From the NCBI RefSeq assembly GCF_007829885.1, contig NZ_VIWW01000001.1:5828001-5892000 (forward strand): a DNA stretch of 64,000 nucleotides. The letters run 5' to 3'. Made by a program: the position numbers and the translations under genes. Under the pieces are notes generated by a model. The model was not told where the DNA came from. It saw only the letters and a list, made by a program, of their open reading frames with translations, and did not search any database. Every line of letters starts with the position of its first letter. Positions within the stretch are counted from its first letter, which is position 1. This document shows positions 32,686 to 41,232 of this stretch, in pieces. Source of the DNA: Streptomyces brevispora (GTDB lineage: Bacteria; Actinomycetota; Actinomycetes; Streptomycetales; Streptomycetaceae).

Positions 32686-34509
32686 TCAGCGGTACAGCGC
32701 GTTCACCTCGGCCGCGTACGCGGTCTCGATCGCCTTGCGCTTCAGCTTCAGCGACGGTGTCAGCAGGCCGTGCTCCTCGGTGAACTGATGCGCCAGAATC
32801 CGGAACGTGCGGATCGACTCGGCCTGGGACACAGCCGTGTTCGCGGCCACCACCGCACGCCGGACCTCCATCTCCAGATCCGGGTCCCGCACCAGTTCAC
32901 CCGGCGACATCCGCTGCCGTCCCTGCATGGCGAGCCAGTGCTCCACGCCCTCCTGGTCCACGGTGACCAGGGCCGCGATGTAGGGCCGGTCGTTGCCGAC
33001 CACGATGCACTGCGCCACCAGCGGATGCGCCCGCACACGCTCCTCAAGACCGCCCGGCGAGACGCTCTTGCCGCCGGACGTCACCAGGATCTCCTTCTTC
33101 CGCCCGGTGATCGTCAGATAGCCGTCCTCGTCCAGCGCCCCCAGGTCCCCGGTGGCCAGCCAGCCGTCGTTCAGCACCGCGTCGGTGGACTTCGGGTCGC
33201 CCAGATACCCGGAGAACACATTGCCGCCGTGCACCCAGATCTCACCGTCCTCGGCGATGTGCACCGTGGTGCCGGGGATCGGCTGCCCGACCGTGCCGTA
33301 CCGGGTGCGCTCCGGCGGATTGGCGGTGGCCGCAGCGGTCGACTCGGTCAGCCCGTACCCCTCGTACACCGTGACACCGGCACCCGCGAAGAACAGCCCG
33401 AGCTGCCGCGCCATCCCCGAGCCGCCGGACATGGCGTGCCGGATCCGGCCCCCCATCGCCTCGCGCACCTTCCTGTACACGACCTTCTCGAAGAACTGGT
33501 GCTGCATCCGCAGCCCGGCGGACGGGCCGGGACCCGTTCCGAACGCCCGCGCCTCCATTGCCTCGGCGTACTTCACCGCGATGTCCACGGCCTTGTCGAA
33601 CGGCCCCGACCTGCCCTCCGCCTCGGCCTTGCGGCGGGCCCCGTTGAAGACCTTCTCGAAGATGTACGGCACCGCCAGGATGAACGTGGGGCGGAAGGTC
33701 ACCAGGTCCGGCATCAGCGCCTTCGCGGACAGCTCCGGCTGGTGGCCCAGCTTCACCCGGCCGCGGATCGCCGCGACCTCCACCATCCGCCCGAACACGT
33801 GCGCCAGCGGCAGGAAGAGCAGGGTCGAGGCCGCGTCGCCCGGCCGGGAGTGGAAGACCGACTCCCAGCGTGATGCCATCGTGTCCGTCTCGAACATGAA
33901 GTTGGCGTGCGTGATCACACAGCCCTTGGGCCGCCCCGTCGTGCCCGAGGTGTAGATGACGGTCGCCACCGAGTCGGGCGTCACGGCACGCCGGTGCCGG
34001 TGCACCACCTCGTCGTCGATATGGGTGCCCGCGTCGGCCAGCTCGGCCAGGGCGTCGGCGTCCAGCTGCCACAGCCGCTTCAGCCGGGGCAGCTTGTCGA
34101 TGACCGACGCGACCGTCATCGCGTGGTCCTCGTGCTCGACCACCACAGCGCAGACATCGGCGTCATGGAGCATCCAGAGGACCTGCTCGGCCGAGGACGT
34201 CGGATAGACCGGCACGGACTGCGCGCCGACCGCCCACAGGGCGAAGTCGAAGAGGGTCCACTCGTAGCGGGTGCGCGACATCAGGGCGACCCGGTCGCCG
34301 AACCGCACGCCGTGCGCGATCAGTCCCTTGGCCAGTGCGAGCACCTCGTCGCGGAACGTCGCAGAGGTGACATCAAGCCATCGTCCGGACGCGTCCTTGC
34401 GACCGAGGGCGATCCGGTGCGGATCCTCCTCCGCATAGTCGAAAACGACATCCGCGAGCCCGCCCACGTGGGGCGCGGCAGCCATGGGTGGGACAGTGAA
34501 CTCGCGCAA
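32686..34509 (-). CDS. Long-chain acyl-CoA synthetase / AMP-dependent ligase
   Basis: A 607-residue adenylate-forming enzyme. The AMP motif VATVIYTSGTTGRPKGCVIT, the VYEGYGLTESTAAATANPP acyl-adenylate motif, and the C-terminal GWLATGDLGALDEDGYLTI and GRKKEILVTSGGKSVSPGGL segments are all intact. It is a FadD15-like fatty-acyl-CoA ligase, acting on fatty acids at the membrane face. The start is the TTG at 34509, preceded by GAGGAGCAGG; upstream in-frame codons lack this. The Lys of the C-terminal catalytic end is present in TPSLKLKRKAI. Confidence 0.95.
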   Translation of the reverse strand: MREFTVPPMAAAPHVGGLADVVFDYAEEDPHRIALGRKDASGRWLDVTSATFRDEVLALAKGLIAHGVRFGDRVALMSRTRYEWTLFDFALWAVGAQSVPVYPTSSAEQVLWMLHDADVCAVVVEHEDHAMTVASVIDKLPRLKRLWQLDADALAELADAGTHIDDEVVHRHRRAVTPDSVATVIYTSGTTGRPKGCVITHANFMFETDTMASRWESVFHSRPGDAASTLLFLPLAHVFGRMVEVAAIRGRVKLGHQPELSAKALMPDLVTFRPTFILAVPYIFEKVFNGARRKAEAEGRSGPFDKAVDIAVKYAEAMEARAFGTGPGPSAGLRMQHQFFEKVVYRKVREAMGGRIRHAMSGGSGMARQLGLFFAGAGVTVYEGYGLTESTAAATANPPERTRYGTVGQPIPGTTVHIAEDGEIWVHGGNVFSGYLGDPKSTDAVLNDGWLATGDLGALDEDGYLTITGRKKEILVTSGGKSVSPGGLEERVRAHPLVAQCIVVGNDRPYIAALVTVDQEGVEHWLAMQGRQRMSPGELVRDPDLEMEVRRAVVAANTAVSQAESIRTFRILAHQFTEEHGLLTPSLKLKRKAIETAYAAEVNALYR

Positions 34510-34831
34510 TGACCTGCTCCTCGTGGCGCTCCGCACAGCGCCGTGACGCTACCCCACCGAGCGCCTTCGCGGGAGAGTCCGAAGGCGCCGGTACAACGTG
34601 GCATCTGCACTGGTCAGCGGCTGAAATCCGGCCAGATGGGCAAGGCTCGGGCGCGCTTCCGACCAAGGAGTAAGTGGCTCGCGCGGGAATCTCCACCGAA
34701 TCTGTACGCCGCGATCACTGCCGTTCCGGACGGTTACGGGGGATTGATCCGCACCTGCCCGGCCTGACCGGGTTGGGCCGCCCGGGCCGGGACCGCCGCG
34801 TACCGTCCATTCTCCCCCTCGCCCGCACGCG
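34510..34831. other. Intergenic region, no gene recognised
   Basis: About 320 bases between the acyl-CoA synthetase start and a LysR-like remnant. Short frames on both strands show no family features. It should contain the synthetase promoter. Confidence 0.4.
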
Positions 34832-35100
34832 TCATGCGCCGTCCCGCCCACCGATCGCGCCGAGCCCGCCCGGCGGGCGGATCAGCCGGTCGCCGCCCGC
34901 CAGGATCGCCGCCGCGAGCGCGTCCGCGGCCTGCTGCGCACCGTCCCGGCGGCGGCCGTGCAGCAGGACGAAGTCCACCTCGCCGAGCTCCGGCAGTCCC
35001 GCCCTGGCCGCCACCGGGGCCAGACCGGGCGGGACCAGACCCCGGCTGTGCGCCATCACGCCGAGCCCCGCATGGGCGGCCGCGAGCCGTCGTCGTGGGC
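34832..35100 (-). pseudogene. LysR-family regulator C-terminal remnant
   Basis: The minus-strand frame reads AAAHAGLGVMAHSRGLVPPG, then LPELGEVDFVLLHGRRRDGA and QQAADALAAAILAGGDRL. This matches the end of a LysR substrate-binding domain (A-G-x-G-V-x-x, then an L-P-x-L-G-E-V-x-F strand and the final helix). The DNA-binding N-terminus is missing: the upstream sequence changes to unrelated reading before FdhD. It ends at a stop near 34832. Confidence 0.6.
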
Positions 35101-35168
35101 GGCGACCGGTCGGGGCGGGGGCGCAACCCGTCGGCCGGGCCCAGGACCGGTGCGGCGGGCGGGACGCC

Positions 35169-36017
35169 TCAGCTCCGGACGGTCGTCGCCTCCAGGGCGA
35201 TGCGGTGCTCACCCGCGTACACGTTCATGGAAGGGCCCCGCAGGAAGCCGACCAGGGTCAGGCCGGTCTCGGCCGCCAGGTCGACGGCGAGGGACGACGG
35301 CGCTGACACGGCCGCCAGCATCGGGATGCCGGCCATCACCGCCTTCTGCGCCAGCTCGAAGGAGGCCCGCCCCGAGACCAGCAGGATCGACCGGGACAAC
35401 GGCAGCCGGTTGTCGGTGAGGGCCCGGCCGACCAGTTTGTCGACCGCGTTGTGCCGGCCCACGTCCTCCCGTATGTCCATCAGCTCGCCCGTTTCGGAGA
35501 ACAGCGCCGCCGCGTGCAGCCCCCCGGTCCGGTCGAACACCTGCTGCGAGGCGCGCAGCCGGTCGGGGAGGGCGGCCAGCAGCGCCGGCTCGACCCGGAT
35601 GGGGGGAGTGTCGGCGACGGGGTGCCGGGTCGTGGTGCGGACCGCGTCCAGGCTGGCCTTGCCGCACAGCCCGCAGGAGGACGTCGTGTAGACGTTGCGC
35701 TCCAGCGTGATGTCCGGGACCACGACGCCGGGCGCGAGCCGCACGTCCACCACGTTGTACGTGTTGACGCCGTCGGCCGTCGCCCCGGCGCAGTACACGA
35801 TCGACTGCACCTCGTGGCCCTCGACGAGCACGCCCTCGCTCACCAGGAAGCCCGCCGCCAGCGCGAAGTCGTCGCCCGGGGTGCGCATCGTGATGGCGAG
35901 CGGCTTCCCGTTCAGCCTGATTTCCAGGGGTTCCTCGGCGACGAGGGTGTCGGGGCGGGTGGAGACGGCCCCGTCCCGGATGCGGATGGTGCGGCGGCTC
36001 TCGGTGACCCGTCCCAT
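35169..36017 (-). CDS. fdhD: FdhD, formate dehydrogenase sulfurtransferase
   Basis: A 282-residue FdhD protein of normal size. It shows EEPLEIRLNGKPLAITMRTP, DDFALAAGFLVSEGVL, the CxxC-type NVYTTSSCGLCGKASLD, and FDRTGGLHAAALFSETGELM plus DIREDVGRHNAVDKLVGRAL. It passes sulfur from a cysteine desulfurase to the molybdenum cofactor of formate dehydrogenase-type enzymes. No formate dehydrogenase gene is in the window. Its promoter region faces the KASIII gene. Confidence 0.97.
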   Translation of the reverse strand: MGRVTESRRTIRIRDGAVSTRPDTLVAEEPLEIRLNGKPLAITMRTPGDDFALAAGFLVSEGVLVEGHEVQSIVYCAGATADGVNTYNVVDVRLAPGVVVPDITLERNVYTTSSCGLCGKASLDAVRTTTRHPVADTPPIRVEPALLAALPDRLRASQQVFDRTGGLHAAALFSETGELMDIREDVGRHNAVDKLVGRALTDNRLPLSRSILLVSGRASFELAQKAVMAGIPMLAAVSAPSSLAVDLAAETGLTLVGFLRGPSMNVYAGEHRIALEATTVRS

Positions 36018-36352
36018 GACCGTTGGACCCGATTCTGTGCGTGTCGGAAGCCGAAGCGGCTCTTGATGCGGTGGTTGCCGTGGGTCGCCGGGTTGTGGTG
36101 CGGCGAGGCGACCTCGGCCGTCTCATTGTCCTGCACATGGAGCGATGCGGTAGCGGTGCAACGGTGCGAGGAGTAGTTGGGGACACGCCGAGTCGACAGA
36201 ATATTGTCCACAATGTGTCGGAAGGGCGGTCGAGGCTGTCGTCAAGCCTCCAATCGTCGGCCGGGAATCCTGTGGGATCACGTGCCTCTGTACCCGGCGG
36301 TAGCGACCAAGACTGGATGGTTCCTGCCATATGTAGCGAGGGGAACCTGAAT
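36018..36352. other. Divergent promoter region between fdhD and KASIII
   Basis: About 335 bases separate the divergent genes. It has no credible gene. The stretch AATATTGTCCACAATGTG near 36200 is less GC-rich than its surroundings and may contain promoter or regulator sites, but I could not assign boxes with confidence. Confidence 0.4.
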
Positions 36353-37303
36353 ATGACCGGCACACGTGTCGTGGCGCTCGGCCACTATCAGCCCGCCAAG
36401 GTGCTCACCAACCATGACCTGGCGGCCATGGTCGACACCAGTGACGAGTGGATCACCAGCCGCGTCGGCATCAAGACCCGTCACCTCGGTGGCCCCGACG
36501 AGCCGGTGGACGAGCTGGCCGCGCACGCGGCGGCCAAGGCGCTCGCCGCCGCCGGTCTGCAGCCCGTGGACATCGACCTGGTCCTGGTCGCCACCTCCAC
36601 GGCGATCGACCGGTCGCCGAGCATGTCGGCCAGGGTCGCCGCCCGCCTCGGCATGACGTCGCCCGCGGTGATGGACATCAACGTGGTCTGTTCCGGTTTC
36701 ACTCACGCCCTCGCCACCGCCGACCACGCCGTGCGCGCGGGCGCGGCCACCCGTGCGCTGGTGATCGGCGCCGACAAGATGGGCGACATCGTCGACTGGA
36801 CCGACCGCTCCAGCTGTGTGCTGATGGGTGACGGCGCCGGTGCGGCCGTCGTGGTCGCCGACTCCGGCATGGCCGGCCGGCCCGGGATCGGGCCGGTGCT
36901 GTGGGGTTCCGTGCCCGGTATGGGGGACGCGGTACGGATCGAGGGGACGCCGCCGCGCTTCGCCCAGGAGGGGCAGTCGGTCTACCGCTGGGCCACCACC
37001 CAGCTGCCGCCCATCGCCCGCAAGGTGTGCGAGAAGGCCGGAATCACCCCCGAGGATCTCGCCGCGGTGGTGCTGCACCAGGCCAACCTGAGGATCATCG
37101 AACCGGTCGCCAGGAAGATCGGCGCGGTCAACGCCGTCATCGCCCGGGATGTCGTGGATTCCGGCAACACCTCGGCCGCCTCGATCCCGATGGCCCTGTC
37201 CAAGCTGGTGGAACGCGGCGAGGTCGCCAGCGGTGCTCCGGCGCTGCTGTTCGGCTTCGGCGGAAATCTCAGCTACGCGGGTCAGGTGATCCGCTGTCCC
37301 TGA
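36353..37303 (+). CDS. Beta-ketoacyl-ACP synthase III-like
   Basis: A 316-residue FabH-type thiolase-fold enzyme. The catalytic triad is intact: Cys113 (NVVCSGFTHAL), His242 (VVLHQANLRI) and Asn272 (DSGNTSAASIP). It opens MTGTRVVALGHYQPAKVLTN, DTSDEWITSRVGIKTRH, which is the classic KASIII start. It condenses a starter acyl-CoA with malonyl-ACP to start fatty acid or secondary metabolite chains. Being a stand-alone copy next to a GntR regulator, it is probably not the housekeeping fabH of the fab operon. I chose the ATG at 36353, preceded by GAGGGG; frames upstream to 36023 lack a ribosome site. Confidence 0.95.
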   Translation: MTGTRVVALGHYQPAKVLTNHDLAAMVDTSDEWITSRVGIKTRHLGGPDEPVDELAAHAAAKALAAAGLQPVDIDLVLVATSTAIDRSPSMSARVAARLGMTSPAVMDINVVCSGFTHALATADHAVRAGAATRALVIGADKMGDIVDWTDRSSCVLMGDGAGAAVVVADSGMAGRPGIGPVLWGSVPGMGDAVRIEGTPPRFAQEGQSVYRWATTQLPPIARKVCEKAGITPEDLAAVVLHQANLRIIEPVARKIGAVNAVIARDVVDSGNTSAASIPMALSKLVERGEVASGAPALLFGFGGNLSYAGQVIRCP

Positions 37304-37331
37304 GGGGGCCTTGCGCTCGGTAGACTGTAGA

Positions 37332-37351
37332 CGATAAGCAATTGCTCGTCG
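37332..37351. promoter_or_regulatory. Palindromic candidate operator between KASIII and GntR
   Basis: The 20-bp stretch CGATAAGCAATTGCTCGTCG is an imperfect palindrome centred on GCAATTGC. It sits 22 bases before the GntR start. GntR/FCD regulators usually bind such inverted repeats, so autoregulation is likely. This is inference. Confidence 0.55.
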
Positions 37352-37372
37352 TTTCGGAGGGGGACCGCGACC

Positions 37373-38047
37373 TTGTCCACAGGACTGCCGCAGGGGGCTG
37401 TACCGAAGCTGGAACGGCCCGGTCCACTGCGCGAGCGTGTCTACGAGGCGCTGCTCGAACTCATCACCACGCGTGCGCTGCGCCCCGGCCAGCACCTGGT
37501 GGAGAGCGAGCTGGCCGGTCACCTCGGGGTGTCCCGGCAGCCGGTGCGCGAGGCGCTGCAGCGGCTCAACACCGAGGGCTGGGTCGATCTGCGGCCCGCC
37601 CAGGGCGCGTTCGTCCATGAACCCACCGAGCAGGAGGCGGACCAGCTGCTATCGGTCCGCATGCTCCTGGAGGCCGAGGCCGCCCGGCTCGCCGCCGCCA
37701 ACGCCGGTACGGCGGGCATCGCCGCCCTGGAGGAGCTGTGCGTCAGGGGTGAGCGGGCCGTCGCCGACGACGACGTGGACCTGGCAGTCGCGACCAACGC
37801 GGCCTTCCACGCCAAGGTCATGGAGCTCGCGGGCAACGTCGTACTCGCCGAGCTGGCCGGCCAGGTGGACCGCCGGGTCCGCTGGTACTACACCCCGGTC
37901 GCCCGCCGGCGCGGCACCCGGTCCTGGATCGAGCACCGCTCCCTGATCGCCGCGATCTCCTCGCACGACGAACAGCAGGCCACGGCGATCATGCGGGCCC
38001 ACACGGAACACACCCGCCGGAGCTACCACCAGCGCGAAGAGAGCTGA
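37373..38047 (+). CDS. GntR family regulator (FCD type)
   Basis: A 224-residue regulator. The N-terminal winged helix (LRERVYEALLELITTRALRP, ELAGHLGVSRQPVREALQRL) is followed by an all-helical FCD ligand domain with the metal-binding pattern: NAAFHAKVMELAGN, then WIEHRSLIAAISSHDEQQA, then MRAHTEHTRRSYHQ. FCD regulators respond to organic acids. It starts at TTG 37373 with GGAGGGGGA upstream, and sits 69 bases after KASIII. Regulation of KASIII or of itself is likely. Confidence 0.93.
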   Translation: MSTGLPQGAVPKLERPGPLRERVYEALLELITTRALRPGQHLVESELAGHLGVSRQPVREALQRLNTEGWVDLRPAQGAFVHEPTEQEADQLLSVRMLLEAEAARLAAANAGTAGIAALEELCVRGERAVADDDVDLAVATNAAFHAKVMELAGNVVLAELAGQVDRRVRWYYTPVARRRGTRSWIEHRSLIAAISSHDEQQATAIMRAHTEHTRRSYHQREES

Positions 38048-38135
38048 TCCCGCGCCCGTCCATGCCCTCGAAAGCCGGCTGAGGAGTCGACCCGCCCGGC
38101 GATCGGGGGCATCTTCGTGCCCGCCGCCCACACCC

Positions 38136-38158
38136 CTTTGTCCTCAGGGTGGAGAAAG
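38136..38158. promoter_or_regulatory. Candidate ROK operator upstream of the ROK regulator
   Basis: An inverted repeat CTTTGTCC-N7-GGAGAAAG lies in the promoter region of the ROK gene. The same 28-bp pattern (CCCCTTTGTCCT, 10 bases, AAAGTT) occurs at 45893-45920 before the secreted multidomain enzyme. A second inverted pair, AAGTTG and CAACTT, follows at 38156-38183. This suggests autoregulation by the ROK protein. Confidence 0.65.
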
Positions 38159-38258
38159 TTGTGGTGGATTCCTGCGCAACTTCTTCCCACTCCGGTCAAG
38201 CGCTGCTACGTTCCCCTCCAAAGCCCGACGGACAGGCCGATGTGGCGGGGAGGGGCGC

Positions 38259-39449
38259 GTGAGACGTATGACGGCACGACCCGCGAATGCACATCAGGCG
38301 CGACTGCTCCGGCTGTTGCGCGACGGCGGGCCCAACTCACGGGCGCAGCTGGGGGATCAGGTCGATCTCTCCCGCTCCAAGCTCGCCGTCGAGGTGGACA
38401 GACTGCTGGAGACCGGCCTTGTCGTGGCCGACGGACTCGCCGCATCCCGCGGCGGGCGTCGCTCGCACAACATCCGGCTCGCCCCGGCACTGCGCTTCCT
38501 CGGCGTCGACATCGGCGCCACATCGGTCGATGTGGCGGTCACCAACGCGGAGCTGGAGGTTCTGGGTCACCTCAACCACCCCATGGACGTACGCGAAGGA
38601 CCCGTCGCCATCTTCGAGCAGGTGCTGTCCATGGCGGCCAAGCTCCGGGCCTCCGGGCTCGCCGAAGGGTTCGACGGCGCGGGCATCGGCGTACCGGGAC
38701 CGGTCCGCTTCCCCGAGGGGATCCCGGTCGCACCGCCGATCATGCCGGGCTGGGACGGCTTCCCGGTCCGCGAGGCGCTCAGCCAGGAGCTGGGCTGCCC
38801 CGTGATGGTCGACAACGATGTGAACCTGATGGCGATGGGGGAGCAGCACGCGGGCGTCGCCCGCTCCGTGGGCGACTTCCTCTGCGTCAAGATCGGTACC
38901 GGCATAGGCTGCGGCATCGTCGTCGGCGGAGAGGTCCACCGCGGTACGACGGGCAGTGCGGGCGACATCGGCCACATCCAGGTCGAACCGGACGGGCGCC
39001 CCTGCGCCTGTGGCAACCGGGGCTGCCTGGAAGCACACTTCAGCGGCGCCGCACTGGCCCGCGACGCCGAGGACGCGGCCCGTGCCGGACAGTCCACGGA
39101 GCTCGCGGCCCGGCTCGCGGCGGCCGGGAAACTCACCGCCGCCGATGTGGCCGCCGCGGCGGCCGCGGGCGACGCCACCTCGCTCGACCTGATACGCGAA
39201 GGCGGCAACCGGGTCGGTCAGGTCATCGCGGGACTCGTCAGCTTCTTCAACCCCGGTCTGGTGGTGATCGGCGGCGGGGTGACCGGACTGGGTCACACCC
39301 TGCTGGCCAGCGTCCGGACCCAGGTCTACCGGCAGTCACTGCCGCTGGCCACCGGCAACCTTCCCATCGTGCTGGGCGAGTTGGGACCCGCCGCCGGAGT
39401 GATCGGCGCGGCCAGGCTCATCAGCGACCACCTCTTCTCACCGGCCTGA
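38259..39449 (+). CDS. ROK family transcriptional regulator
   Basis: A 396-residue repressor-type ROK protein. An N-terminal winged helix (QARLLRLLRDGGPNSRAQLG) is joined to a ROK sugar-kinase fold: LGVDIGATSVDVAVTN (ATP-type phosphate loop), GAGIGVPGPVRFPEG, TGIGCGIVVGGEVHRGTTG and the zinc motif CACGNRGC (C-x-C-x-x-x-x-C). Such proteins sense sugars or sugar phosphates and repress nearby import genes. It sits immediately upstream of a sugar ABC importer and is preceded by the inverted repeat at 38136-38158. The GTG start follows GAGGGG. Confidence 0.95.
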   Translation: MRRMTARPANAHQARLLRLLRDGGPNSRAQLGDQVDLSRSKLAVEVDRLLETGLVVADGLAASRGGRRSHNIRLAPALRFLGVDIGATSVDVAVTNAELEVLGHLNHPMDVREGPVAIFEQVLSMAAKLRASGLAEGFDGAGIGVPGPVRFPEGIPVAPPIMPGWDGFPVREALSQELGCPVMVDNDVNLMAMGEQHAGVARSVGDFLCVKIGTGIGCGIVVGGEVHRGTTGSAGDIGHIQVEPDGRPCACGNRGCLEAHFSGAALARDAEDAARAGQSTELAARLAAAGKLTAADVAAAAAAGDATSLDLIREGGNRVGQVIAGLVSFFNPGLVVIGGGVTGLGHTLLASVRTQVYRQSLPLATGNLPIVLGELGPAAGVIGAARLISDHLFSPA

Positions 39450-39705
39450 CCCCGCACCACCGGCCCGCTCACCGGGCCACAGCACCGTGCAAGAGCCGCG
39501 CACCACGCATCTGATCGTTCTCCCGTCCGATCCTCTTCCCGCCGGACCGATCCTCGGCCGGCCGGCAACACAGCACTGCCCCGAGCCAGCGGCCGGGGTC
39601 CGGGCACACCCCGGGACTGCACTGCGCCCTGCCCGCTCACCGGCCCTCCCGGAACTCTCGGCACCGTCCGAGCACGGGAGACCCCATTCGCCGAGGGGAT
39701 TTGTC

Positions 39706-41232
39706 ATGGCTCCAGAACCACCCCTGCTCACCATGTCCGGCATCACGAAGTCCTTCCCCGGCGTGCGCGCCCTGGACGGAGTCGACCTGGAGGTCCAGGC
39801 CGGCGAGGTCCACTGTCTGCTCGGCCAGAACGGGGCCGGCAAATCCACCCTCATCAAGGTGCTCGCCGGAGCCCACCAGCCCGACGACGGCGAGATCACC
39901 TGGCGCGGCTCACCGGCCGTGCTCAGGTCACCCATCACCGCCATGCGGCTCGGGATCGCCACCATCTACCAGGAACTCGACCTGGTGGAGGGGCTGTCGG
40001 TCGCCGAGAACGTCTTCCTCGGCCATGAGCCCACCAGCGCCGGCTTCGTCGTCCGCACCCGCGAAGGCCGCACCGCGGCCGCCGCGCTGCTGAAGCGTCT
40101 CGGCCACCCGGAGATCGACCCGGCCCGCCCGGTCGGTGAACTCTCCGCGGCCCAGCAGCAGATCGTCTCGATGGCCCGGGCACTCTCGCACGACGTACGG
40201 CTCATCGTGATGGACGAGCCGTCCGCGGCCCTCGACCCCGATGAAGTAGCCAACCTCTTCCGGATCGTCGCCTCGCTGACCGCCGACGGGGTCGCCGTCG
40301 TCTACATCTCCCACCGGCTGGAGGAGATCCGCCGGATCGGCGACCGGGTGACCGTACTCAAGGACGGCCGGGCCGTCGCGGTCGGCCTCCCCGCCGAATC
40401 CACACCTACACGCGACATCGTCGCCATGATGACCGGCCGCAATGTCGAGTACGTCTTTCCGCCGAAGCCCGACGCCGTCCCCGCGAGCCCCGGCACCGAG
40501 CCCGTGCTCAAGGTCGAAGGCCTCACCAGAAAGGGCGAGTTCGCCCCCGTCGACCTGGAACTCAGGCCCGGCGAGATCGTCGGCCTCGCCGGACTGGTCG
40601 GCTCCGGGCGCTCCGAGATCCTGGAGACCATCTACGGCGCCCGCCGCCCCACCGCCGGGCGGGTCACCGTCGCAGGCCGGACGCTGCGGCCCGGCAGCGT
40701 CCGCGCCGCCGTCGCCGCCGGCATCGGCCTCGCCCCCGAGGAACGCAAGGCGCAGGCCCTGCTGATGCTCGAATCCGTCACCCGCAACGTCTCCGTATCC
40801 TCCATGTCCCGCTTCTCCAGGGGCGGTTGGCTCGACCGGGGCGCCGAGCGCAAGGCGGCCCGCGCCGCCACCCGCGAACTCTCGCTGCGCCCCGACAACC
40901 CGGACACCCCCGTCCGCACCCTCTCCGGCGGCAACCAGCAGAAGGCGGTCCTGGCCCGCTGGCTGCTGCGCGGCTGCCGGGTGCTGCTGCTCGACGAACC
41001 GACCCGCGGGGTGGACGTCGGCGCCCGCGCCGAGCTCTACGCCGTGATCCGCCGGCTGGCCGACGAAGGCCTGGCCGTTCTGCTCGTCTCCAGCGAAGTG
41101 CCCGAAGTACTGGGCCTCGCCGACCGGGTGCTGGTCCTCCGCGAAGGCCACGTCGTCCATACGGCGGACGCCAGGGAGCTGGACGAGCACCGAGTACTCG
41201 ACCTCGTGATGGAAGGGAGCCCGACGTCATGA
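39706..41232 (+). CDS. Sugar ABC importer ATP-binding protein (two ATPase domains)
   Basis: A 508-residue RbsA/MglA-type ATPase with two fused ATP-binding modules. Domain 1: Walker A LGQNGAGKSTLIKVLAGAHQ and the signature SAAQQQIVSMARAL. Domain 2 (from about residue 265) has a weaker Walker A (GLVGSGRSEILETI), the signature LSGGNQQKAVLARWLL and LLLDEPTRGVDVGARAELY. These proteins pair with a permease dimer and a substrate protein to import a monosaccharide or polyol. Its stop overlaps the next gene's start (ATGA), so the two are translationally coupled. The substrate is unknown. Confidence 0.95.
   Translation: MAPEPPLLTMSGITKSFPGVRALDGVDLEVQAGEVHCLLGQNGAGKSTLIKVLAGAHQPDDGEITWRGSPAVLRSPITAMRLGIATIYQELDLVEGLSVAENVFLGHEPTSAGFVVRTREGRTAAAALLKRLGHPEIDPARPVGELSAAQQQIVSMARALSHDVRLIVMDEPSAALDPDEVANLFRIVASLTADGVAVVYISHRLEEIRRIGDRVTVLKDGRAVAVGLPAESTPTRDIVAMMTGRNVEYVFPPKPDAVPASPGTEPVLKVEGLTRKGEFAPVDLELRPGEIVGLAGLVGSGRSEILETIYGARRPTAGRVTVAGRTLRPGSVRAAVAAGIGLAPEERKAQALLMLESVTRNVSVSSMSRFSRGGWLDRGAERKAARAATRELSLRPDNPDTPVRTLSGGNQQKAVLARWLLRGCRVLLLDEPTRGVDVGARAELYAVIRRLADEGLAVLLVSSEVPEVLGLADRVLVLREGHVVHTADARELDEHRVLDLVMEGSPTS

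Noticed and set aside
35101..35212. Start of a longer reading frame for the LysR-like protein.
   Set aside because: It overlaps the end of fdhD and has no helix-turn-helix, so it is not the missing N-terminus.
36023..36352. Upstream extension of the KASIII frame.
   Set aside because: The added 110 residues have no FabH similarity and no start site; the ATG at 36353 gives the exact family start.
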